Assembly (NCBI GenBank): GCA_937904375.1
Contig: CALDIG010000151.1
Location: 1-6,776, forward strand
From: an uncultured Prevotellaceae bacterium
GTDB taxonomy: Bacteria > Bacteroidota > Bacteroidia > Bacteroidales > Muribaculaceae
Direction: 5' to 3'
DNA: 6,776 nucleotides
In this document: positions 1-5,749 of the stretch, one piece after another
How the letters are laid out: the number at the start of each line of letters is the position of its first letter
Numbering within the stretch: position 1 is the stretch's first letter
Program-made: the position numbers and the translations under genes
Notes under the pieces: generated by a model
The model's input: only the letters and a program-made list of their open reading frames with translations
Told to the model about the DNA's origin: nothing
The model's database searches: none

Positions 1-45
1 CCGAGTGGACTTTCACCACAGATGTATAACATGCCCGTCGTACAC

Positions 46-68
46 AAAAAAGCGCCCCGAAGGGCGCT
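46..68 (-). terminator. Intrinsic terminator of the C10 peptidase gene
   Basis: On the minus strand the sequence AGCGCCC-TTCG-GGGCGCT forms a perfect 7-bp GC-rich stem closed by a C(UUCG)G tetraloop, followed directly by a run of T (six counting the last stem base). It lies 28 bp after the TGA stop codon at 97-99. It is a textbook Rho-independent terminator and marks the end of this transcription unit. Confidence 0.93.
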
Positions 69-69
69 A

Positions 70-96
70 AATTGTGCATTATGAATTATGCATTTA
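70..96. repeat. AT-rich spacer with short TGCAT repeats
   Basis: Between the peptidase stop codon and its terminator the sequence contains TGCATT at 75-80 and again at 89-94 around an ATGAATTATG core. On the minus strand this gives TGCAT and ATGCA arms 8 nt apart, a weak hairpin. Similar TGCATAATTCATAATGCA strings occur between genes in Bacteroidales genomes as I recall them. Function is unknown and it may be only a degenerate dispersed repeat. Confidence 0.35.
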
Positions 97-3000
97 TCAA
101 TCTCCCAGCAGGATATTATAGATGCAAGTGATGTCAACTGTTGTTACTACTCCGTCGCCGTCCACGTCGCTAGTGGCGAGATAGGTGGTGTCGCCGTTGA
201 GCAAGTAGTTGTAGAGGCAAGTGATGTCAATAGTTGTGACCTCTCCGTCGCAGTTCACGTCGCCATAGAGGTGTGAACCAGATGCAAGGGTAGTGACACT
301 GATGATGTTAGACCACTTGGTTTGCTTAGCACCATATACCGCCTTAACGTTATAGAGATAGGTAGTAGCTGGCAGCAGGTCGGTAACCTTGTAGCTATTG
401 GCGGTGATGCCGGTGATGGTGATGCCGTCCTCATCGATAGCGTTGAGGGTAGCAGTGCTATGGTCGCCATCCTGAATGTGCATACTAGTGAGTATCACGC
501 GCTTGCTCTTGGCAGTGGTCTCGAAGGTGATAGTCTGACCGGCGGCAGCGTTGCAGTCGAGCACCACGGTGTAGGCTGCCTCGGTGTTGTCGGGCACTGT
601 CACTGTCTCGCTAGCGTCGCCACATGACACCTTGAGTTCGCAGTCGGTGTCGTTATTGAAGGCTTGAGCCTTGAATTTCACGGTGAGCTTGCCTTCGCTC
701 GCGCTAAGGTCGATAGCGGGAGATGTCATCGAGCCAACCGAAGAGCCGGTGCCCAAGCGTGCGCCACCTACTGCCTCATAAACCTTAGAGCCAGTCCAGC
801 CGGCATTGTCCATATAATCATCGAGCTTGGAGCCGATGTCTTGAGCGCCAGTCTTGGTGAACTTCGAGAATCCCTCAGTGAGGATGTCGTAGTTCTTAGG
901 CATCACGCGCAGGATGTAGCTCGTTGCACCCTCGCAAGCGGTCCAGTTGGCGACGAAGCTGTTGTCGGTAATGTCGGCGGCAGCGGTAGCCACAGGAACC
1001 TCGAGTGAATTAATCTCGGTCTTGAAGCCCACCTCCAAGAGGTCAGGATAAGAGCCGCCTCCGGCAATTTCCACCTTATAAATCTTGCTGTCGTCAAGCT
1101 CGGCCGAGGTGATCACGCCATTGCTGCCTTGCACGGTGCTGACCGCTGAAGTTGATGCAGTAAGCGAGCCATCGGCATTGAGGGTACACTCATATATCGA
1201 CAACGACGCGCTGGAGCTTGAGTAACTGCCACCCTTAACGTAGGCCTTCACCTGCGAGCAGTTGGTCACATAGAACGTCTGGCTGCCGCTGCCATAAATC
1301 GAATAACCCTGATTGGAGCCGAAGTAGGCGTCATCGCCAGGGAATATATCTGTCGCATCCCACGAATTGTTGTATTGCGACAGCGATGAGGTCTCAAGCC
1401 AGTTTTGGTTAGCATCGGCTTTTGATGCGCCATAGTTAGATACTGTGAGCCAAGCGCACTCCTCGTCTTCATACTCGGTGTATTTGTAGATAGCGCTCAT
1501 GCCGCTTACTGTGGCACCTGCCTCGTCGATAGTCTCATACTGGGCGATGTCGAGATATGGGTCGGTAGCCGCTCCACCGTCTCGTGCTCTACCAGTGAGC
1601 GTTACCGTCTTAGTCTCGGCACCCTCGCTGGCAAAGGTCACAGTGCCCGAGAAGTCACCCTCTACAGGCGAGTCGAAGGTCACCGCTACGGCAACAGGAG
1701 TGTTCACATCAGTGCTGTTTTGAGATATTGTGGTTGGGGTAACAGTGAACACGCCATTGTTGTCGGTGAGCGTCACTGTCACGTCGTTGGTCAAGAAAGC
1801 GCCAGTCAAGGTGATGGTCTTGGTCATTGGCTTCGACAGCGCAGCGCTGTAGTCAAGCGATGCGGGCTCCACAAGGATGGTGGGCACTCGTGGCATTGCC
1901 ACACCGGTGATGGGCACGGTAACGGTCTCCACATCCTCATCGGCACACGAGAGTGTGATAGTGGCGCTGGTGTTGCCAGCCTCGGCGGGAGCGTAGGTCA
2001 CCACTACATCAACACCATTGGCTGCCTCGGCGGCTGTGATGGTGGTGTGGCTAATGCTATAAACATTGTCGCCAGTAAGCGCAATATCAACATTGCTCTC
2101 GAGGTTGCGAGCCTGAACTTTCACAATCTGGGTATAGGTCTCGCCGGCAAAACCATTGAAGTTCACCTCACTGGGGGTGGTTTTAATCACGCCCATAGGA
2201 GGCTGGATGCCGATAATCATCTGCTGGTCGCTGTTGAAGGTGTAACCACCGTAAGAGAAGGCGTTCATGGCATACCAGTTGTTGCCGTCGCCGCTCCAGC
2301 CGAAGTTCACGTGATACTTGTTGAGGCTAGAGTCGTAGCCGTCAACGTTGAAGGCATGACCGCCATTATAGCTGTCGACCGCCATAAACACCACTGGGCG
2401 TCCCTCGGCAATCTCCTCTTGCAGGAGCTGTGCCCACGACGCTTCGGTATATTCCGACTTATGCACCAGGCGTGTAGTGGTCTCGTCATAACCAAAGCTT
2501 ATGTACATGTCGGCGACAATCTGTGCAGCGCTGGTGTAGATGCCACTGCCATTAACGCCATACATCATCTCCTCGGCCTGACCCACATAGCGCATGAGGG
2601 TAGCCACGGCATTGCCCTGCTCGGTGGTATATCCGAGGGCGGAGCCGCTGGTGTAGTCGTCAAGCATATTGTCCCAGTCGAAGGTCACTTGTGGCAGTGC
2701 GGCATAGGTGAAGTTCACCTCGTTGCCCCAGTAACCGCCACCGCCAATGTCGAGAGTAGAGGTGTAGGCGGGTACCGGTCCTACTGGTCCAGTGGGATAT
2801 TTCCAGTAATAAAGCACCATCGACGCCGAAGTGGCGGGGCAACCTGTCAAGCAGGTGTAGGTGGTGCCGCTATAGGTGAACTTGCACAGGTTGTTGTAGG
2901 GAGCTTCCTGGTCCCAGAGCGCCGTCATCAGTGGACCAACGGCTTTGGCCTTGAGTTTTGGCGACTTCACGGCAACGGGTTTGTCAACCTTCACGTCGGG

Positions 3001-3369
3001 GTTGGTGAGCAGCCAGTCGAGTTGTTCTTTGTACTGGTCGAGCAACACCTGCATGTTTTGGGGGATGCGGTCGAGGTTGAGGGGCTTGTCGCCAATGGCG
3101 AGGATTTCCTCGGCACGGTCGTCACCCGACACAATCACGAAGGTGGTAGCTGTGTTGAAGATGTAATAAACTGGAGTCTGAGCTTTCTCGCCCATCTCGG
3201 TCTTGATCAGAGTTGCTTCAGTGGCTTTGGGAGCCATAGTCTTGCCTGCATATACCTTTTGTGCCAGGTACTGCTCGGCCTTAGTCTTAGCTGTTGTCAC
3301 ATCAACAGGCGCTGCCATCAGTTGCATAGCAACCATAACGACAGTCAGTAGAGATAAAAGTTTTTTCAT
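97..3369 (-). CDS. Secreted C10 (streptopain-like) cysteine peptidase with Ig-like modules and C-terminal dockerin
   Basis: This is a complete 1090-aa exported protease. The start ATG is followed by a Sec signal peptide (MKKLLSLL..., cleavage near residue 20 after MAA, no lipobox Cys). Residues about 21-145 resemble the inhibitory propeptide of C10 peptidases. The peptidase spans about 146-390: probable oxyanion Gln154 (WDQEAPYN), catalytic Cys177 (CLTGCPATS), catalytic His338 (GGHAFNVDGYD) and Asn355 in HVNFGWSG. In streptopain the corresponding block is usually VNWGWGG, so Phe356 replaces a conserved Trp. Two Ig-like beta-sandwich domains follow (about 392-490 and 497-594). Next come an unassigned module (603-786) shared with the neighbouring gene, and an FN3-like fold interrupted by a beta-sandwich (790-1028, NDTDC at 906-910). 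The protein ends in a dockerin with calcium loops D1037-D1048 and D1068-D1079. It has its own promoter and terminator. Protease assignment is firm; substrate is unknown and the docking role is inferred. Confidence 0.93.
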   Translation of the reverse strand: MKKLLSLLTVVMVAMQLMAAPVDVTTAKTKAEQYLAQKVYAGKTMAPKATEATLIKTEMGEKAQTPVYYIFNTATTFVIVSGDDRAEEILAIGDKPLNLDRIPQNMQVLLDQYKEQLDWLLTNPDVKVDKPVAVKSPKLKAKAVGPLMTALWDQEAPYNNLCKFTYSGTTYTCLTGCPATSASMVLYYWKYPTGPVGPVPAYTSTLDIGGGGYWGNEVNFTYAALPQVTFDWDNMLDDYTSGSALGYTTEQGNAVATLMRYVGQAEEMMYGVNGSGIYTSAAQIVADMYISFGYDETTTRLVHKSEYTEASWAQLLQEEIAEGRPVVFMAVDSYNGGHAFNVDGYDSSLNKYHVNFGWSGDGNNWYAMNAFSYGGYTFNSDQQMIIGIQPPMGVIKTTPSEVNFNGFAGETYTQIVKVQARNLESNVDIALTGDNVYSISHTTITAAEAANGVDVVVTYAPAEAGNTSATITLSCADEDVETVTVPITGVAMPRVPTILVEPASLDYSAALSKPMTKTITLTGAFLTNDVTVTLTDNNGVFTVTPTTISQNSTDVNTPVAVAVTFDSPVEGDFSGTVTFASEGAETKTVTLTGRARDGGAATDPYLDIAQYETIDEAGATVSGMSAIYKYTEYEDEECAWLTVSNYGASKADANQNWLETSSLSQYNNSWDATDIFPGDDAYFGSNQGYSIYGSGSQTFYVTNCSQVKAYVKGGSYSSSSASLSIYECTLNADGSLTASTSAVSTVQGSNGVITSAELDDSKIYKVEIAGGGSYPDLLEVGFKTEINSLEVPVATAAADITDNSFVANWTACEGATSYILRVMPKNYDILTEGFSKFTKTGAQDIGSKLDDYMDNAGWTGSKVYEAVGGARLGTGSSVGSMTSPAIDLSASEGKLTVKFKAQAFNNDTDCELKVSCGDASETVTVPDNTEAAYTVVLDCNAAAGQTITFETTAKSKRVILTSMHIQDGDHSTATLNAIDEDGITITGITANSYKVTDLLPATTYLYNVKAVYGAKQTKWSNIISVTTLASGSHLYGDVNCDGEVTTIDITCLYNYLLNGDTTYLATSDVDGDGVVTTVDITCIYNILLGD

Positions 3370-3402
3370 TAATGGTGTGTTTTTAAAAAATAGTTGTTTT
3401 AT
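3370..3402 (-). promoter_or_regulatory. AT-rich 5' leader of the C10 peptidase mRNA
   Basis: The leader immediately before the ATG has no Shine-Dalgarno sequence. It carries ATAAAACAAC (plus-strand 3393-3402), 24 bp from the start, and ends in CCATTAATG. Both strings recur before the neighbouring 587-aa gene at similar distances. A-rich, SD-less leaders are usual for Bacteroidetes translation initiation, so this supports the chosen start. Confidence 0.5.
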
Positions 3403-3434
3403 AAATATTTGCTTAATTGGTCATAAAAAGTTGC

Positions 3435-3465
3435 CAAAGTTAGGTATTATTATTCACTTTAACAA
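3435..3465 (-). promoter_or_regulatory. Bacteroidetes-type promoter of the C10 peptidase gene
   Basis: Read on the minus strand, TTG at 3465-3463 (within TGTTG) is followed after exactly 20 bp by TAACTTTG at 3442-3435. This matches the Bacteroidetes primary sigma consensus (TTG around -33, TAnnTTTG around -7). The predicted transcript would start about 60 nt before the ATG at 3369. The promoter lies just upstream (in transcription) of nothing but the preceding gene's terminator, so the peptidase is its own transcription unit. Confidence 0.75.
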
Positions 3466-3477
3466 CATTTTTAACGC

Positions 3478-3514
3478 AAAAAAGAGCCGTCACCTCTTTT
3501 TGTGACGACTCTTT
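3478..3514 (-). terminator. Intrinsic terminator of the 587-aa dockerin protein gene
   Basis: Arms at 3481-3493 and 3502-3514 form a 13-bp stem around an 8-nt loop. On the minus strand the arms are AAAGAGTCGTCAC and GTGACGGCTCTTT, with one T-G wobble, followed by a T run (six T counting the stem end). On the plus strand the same position would be an A-C mismatch, so the structure favours minus-strand transcripts. It begins 19 bp after the stop codon at 3534-3536. Confidence 0.9.
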
Positions 3515-3533
3515 GTGTGATGCGATGGGGTTA

Positions 3534-5297
3534 TTAACTATCGCCCAATAAGATATTATAGACAACGGTAACATCGGTTGTGGTAATCGATCCGTCGCCG
3601 TCTTGGTCGCCGTTCACCATGCCCTCGGTGTCTCCATTGAGGATATAGTTATAGAGAACGGTTATATCCACGGTGTTAACATCGCCGTCGCCGTTCACGT
3701 CGCCAGGAACGGTAACTACAATGGGATTATCATCGGCGTCATCCTCAAGGAAGAAGTTCTCGGGCCAGGGCTTGATGATGATGGGAATCTGGTTAGACCA
3801 TTCGCTCTCCTGACCGTCGTAATATACTGCCTGCACATCATAGTAATAGATGGCGAAGTCCATGATTGCAATTGACATATCAATCTGCTCATTGCCTTCC
3901 TCATTGATATATTTACCAAAACGGAAGCTGGTGCTGTCGGCTTGAATGTTATAAACGAAGGTGGTGTCGCCACTCCAAGCGGGACGAATATACTTGGGAG
4001 AATGCACATTACGTGGCTCGCTGTAATCGCCAAAATAAACCTTGAAATCGCTAACCTCAATGCGATGGCTAGCACCATCCTCGGGGTCGCTCATATTCTG
4101 GAATACATAGGACGACATCAAGCGAGAATAATAGTTGGGGAATTCCCTTTCTATTACCATAGTATAATACTTAGGCTCTGAATCTAAATCTATTATCATT
4201 TCATTGTTGCCGTTAGCGAACCTGAGTTTGCAGTCAGTGTCGTTACCGTAGGCGTTGGCCTTGAATTTAACAGTGAAATTCTTCACGAAACGATAAATTG
4301 GGATACCAGTCATTGGCGAATACAGACTGCCATTATTATCAATCACCACACCACCGCCAGATCCTTGGATGTTGCAGCCAGTCCAGCCTTCATTGTTGGT
4401 GCCGTCAATGTTTTCATAATCCTCATATACGTCACCGGCAGCACAATTTGTGAATTTCTCGCGGTACATCAGGCCTTCTTGATCCTCCGACGGGTAAACT
4501 CTCACAGTGTAGCTCTTGGCACCCTGGCATGGATCCCAATGGCATGTAAAGGCCTCTGAAATAATGTCTTGAGAACCCTCATAAGTGGGATGAGTAGTGA
4601 GGTCGGTAACGTCGTAAGCAACAGGAGCAACAATCTCTCCGTCAAACACGCCTGGGGTCTTGAACCCTATCTCATAGAGATAAGAGTAGGAGTTAGAAAT
4701 CACAACCTTGTAAATCTTCTCGGGGTCTAGCTCGCTTGAAGAAAGCACCTCGACGCCCGAAGTGGTGTTAGTTACGGTCTCTATAGGAGTGGTGCCATCG
4801 GTGATTGAACCATCGGCATTGAGGGCGCACTCATAGATCTCCATCTTCAGCAGATAGTAGGACGATGTGCTGCGGCTGTAGGCATACTGCTTGACTTGTG
4901 TGCAGAATGTCACATAGAAGCACTGGGTCTTAGTAGGCTGCTTGAACTTTGCCGAATAGGCAGTGTTGTTTCCGAAATAGGCAGCAGGACCCAGGAAAAC
5001 ATCGGTAGTAGTCCAAGGAGTGGTGTACTGAGTGCCAGTGTCGCAATCTGTCACTTCGTTGGTGAACCAGTTCTGGGTCGCGTCGGTTTTCATCACACCA
5101 TAATTTGATAGTGTGAGCCAATAACCTCCGGGGACTTCAGTGTACTTGTAGATGGTCTCCATGCCATCGACAGTAGCTCCCGCCTCGTCGATTGTGGCAT
5201 ACTTCGAGACGTTCAGATAAGCGTCACTGGCAGTGCCAGCCGCCAGCAATGGCAAAGCAAATGCCATGACTGTGAATAATGATAAAAGCTTTTTCAT
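3534..5297 (-). CDS. Secreted modular dockerin protein, non-catalytic, function unknown
   Basis: This complete 587-aa exported protein has no enzyme domain that I recognise. The signal peptide (MKKLLSLFTVMAFALPLLAAG) starts almost exactly like that of the downstream C10 peptidase and lacks a lipobox. Residues 25-215 form an unassigned module that aligns along its length with residues 603-786 of that peptidase (shared IDEAGATV, IYKYTE, SNYG, QNW, AYFG, FYVT, LNADGS, GFKT). Residues about 222-510 look like an FN3 fold (W254 early, W500-S-N late) interrupted by a jelly-roll-like insert (GW at 304-305, NDTDC at 352-356). An acidic linker (LEDDADD, 517-523) leads to a type I dockerin with calcium loops D533-D544 and D564-D575. 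The ATG sits 57 bp downstream of a Bacteroidetes-type promoter, which supports the start. A binding or adhesion role on the cell surface is inference. The C-terminal half closely matches the next gene upstream. Confidence 0.92.
   Translation of the reverse strand: MKKLLSLFTVMAFALPLLAAGTASDAYLNVSKYATIDEAGATVDGMETIYKYTEVPGGYWLTLSNYGVMKTDATQNWFTNEVTDCDTGTQYTTPWTTTDVFLGPAAYFGNNTAYSAKFKQPTKTQCFYVTFCTQVKQYAYSRSTSSYYLLKMEIYECALNADGSITDGTTPIETVTNTTSGVEVLSSSELDPEKIYKVVISNSYSYLYEIGFKTPGVFDGEIVAPVAYDVTDLTTHPTYEGSQDIISEAFTCHWDPCQGAKSYTVRVYPSEDQEGLMYREKFTNCAAGDVYEDYENIDGTNNEGWTGCNIQGSGGGVVIDNNGSLYSPMTGIPIYRFVKNFTVKFKANAYGNDTDCKLRFANGNNEMIIDLDSEPKYYTMVIEREFPNYYSRLMSSYVFQNMSDPEDGASHRIEVSDFKVYFGDYSEPRNVHSPKYIRPAWSGDTTFVYNIQADSTSFRFGKYINEEGNEQIDMSIAIMDFAIYYYDVQAVYYDGQESEWSNQIPIIIKPWPENFFLEDDADDNPIVVTVPGDVNGDGDVNTVDITVLYNYILNGDTEGMVNGDQDGDGSITTTDVTVVYNILLGDS
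3895..3941. repeat. 47-bp exact repeat shared by the two dockerin paralogues (copy 1)
   Basis: These 47 bases are identical to 6108-6154 in the partial paralogue. They encode the conserved stretch around SFRFGKYINEEG in the FN3-like part. Identity at synonymous positions points to recent duplication or gene conversion rather than protein-level constraint alone. Confidence 0.85.
4485..4539. repeat. 55-bp exact repeat shared by the two dockerin paralogues (copy 1)
   Basis: These 55 bases are identical to 6722-6776. They encode WDPCQGAKSYTVRVYPSE in the first half of the FN3-like fold. The identity runs up to the window edge, so its true length may be greater. Confidence 0.88.
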
Positions 5298-5335
5298 TAA
5301 TGGAAATTTTTATAATATAGATATTGTTGTTTTAT
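5298..5335 (-). promoter_or_regulatory. AT-rich 5' leader of the 587-aa dockerin protein mRNA
   Basis: No Shine-Dalgarno sequence is present. ATAAAACAAC (plus-strand 5326-5335) lies 29 bp before the ATG, and the start is embedded in CCATTAATGAAAAA, as in the peptidase gene. The two leaders otherwise differ, so the shared strings stand out. Confidence 0.5.
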
Positions 5336-5353
5336 ATTTCTCTAAAAAGCCGT

Positions 5354-5387
5354 CAAAGTTACTAACAATTATGGTAATATGCAACAA
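5354..5387 (-). promoter_or_regulatory. Bacteroidetes-type promoter of the 587-aa dockerin protein gene
   Basis: On the minus strand TTGTTG (5387-5382) is followed after 20 bp by TAACTTTG (5361-5354). The -7 octamer, spacer length and the CTTTTTA string just downstream are the same as at the peptidase promoter (3435-3465). The predicted 5' leader is about 50 nt. Confidence 0.75.
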
Positions 5388-5484
5388 TACAACCACTATT
5401 TTTCACGGATATTCACTAAAATTGTTTGTAATTAGATGATTAACCGTCGCTTCTGGTCGTTGCACTCTACAATAAAAATGCGAT

Positions 5485-5552
5485 TGTAAGGACACGGCAT
5501 GCCGTGTCAGTGTTGCGGCGAGACGGCGGTCAGGACATGCCTTGACCCTACA
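5485..5552. repeat. Palindromic intergenic repeat element with GCATGC cores
   Basis: A 68-bp element lies in the non-coding gap. Its left part contains the perfect 18-bp palindrome GACACGGCATGCCGTGTC (5491-5508). Its right part is the near-palindrome GGTCAGGACATGCCTTGACC (5528-5547). The outer 19 bases (5485-5503 and 5534-5552) are inverted repeats of each other with 15 of 19 matches (TGTA..G...GGCATG type). It resembles the dispersed TGTAGGGACNCGGCATGCC repeats I recall from Bacteroidales intergenic regions. It has no coding potential; a REP-like or MITE-like mobile repeat is the likeliest explanation. Confidence 0.6.
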
Positions 5553-5694
5553 GCTTAATGCTTGCCGAGCGAGGGCATTTTATTCAAAAACAACAAAAAC
5601 ACACAAAATCAACAAATTGATTTTAAAGACATTAAATTAGTTAAAACACATTTAATTCGTGTGCTTTTATAGAGGACTTAGGGAGTGAATACAC
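5553..5694. other. Non-coding AT-rich stretch of the intergenic gap
   Basis: This part of the 452-bp gap (5298-5749) has no supportable ORF. Bases 5581-5618 are an A/C-rich low-complexity run on the plus strand (CAAAAACAACAAAAACACAC type). Near 5643-5668 there is a weak imperfect hairpin (AAAACACA with TGTGCTTTT, one bulge). I see no convincing gene or RNA here. Confidence 0.5.
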
Positions 5695-5728
5695 CAAGAG
5701 CCGCTCCATTGTAGTGAAGCGGCTCTTG
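5695..5728 (-). terminator. 3' hairpin of the partial dockerin gene, without a T-run
   Basis: Arms CAAGAGCCGCT (5695-5705) and AGCGGCTCTTG (5718-5728) form a perfect 11-bp stem around a 12-nt loop, 21 bp past the TAA stop at 5750-5752. The minus-strand continuation (GTGTATTCACTCCC) has no T tract, so it is either a non-canonical terminator or a 3' end stabilising hairpin. Confidence 0.6.
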
Positions 5729-5749
5729 AAATATTGTATTAGTGGGTGA

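Noticed and set aside
1..45. Possible gene at the left edge
   Set aside because: Too short to judge; lies beyond the peptidase terminator and shows no recognisable coding or RNA signal.
88..276. Small plus-strand frame over the dockerin region at the peptidase 3' end
   Set aside because: Its repetitive Val/Asp/Ser composition is the antisense image of the two dockerin loops.
322..1008. Plus-strand frames at 322-627 and 664-1008
   Set aside because: Both are shadows of the peptidase's FN3-like region, with low-complexity products and no initiation signals.
1720..3351. 543-codon open frame on the plus strand, antisense to the peptidase
   Set aside because: It lies wholly within the peptidase gene, has a His/Gly/Val-rich product without any recognisable domain, no promoter or leader of its own, and is explained by codon bias of the minus-strand gene. 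The minus frame has intact catalytic motifs, a signal peptide and a dockerin.
3716..4078. 120-codon minus-strand frame inside the 587-aa gene, with a similar frame at 5986-6243 in the paralogue
   Set aside because: Its recurrence in both paralogues simply reflects DNA similarity of the overlapping real genes; the products lack domain features.
5233..5439. Small plus-strand ORF across the start of the 587-aa gene
   Set aside because: It overlaps the signal-peptide coding region and promoter in antisense, with no supporting initiation context or domain.
5485..5552. CRISPR repeat or transcription terminator
   Set aside because: There is no periodic repeat-spacer pattern and no T-run after either palindrome; the arms are inverted rather than direct repeats.
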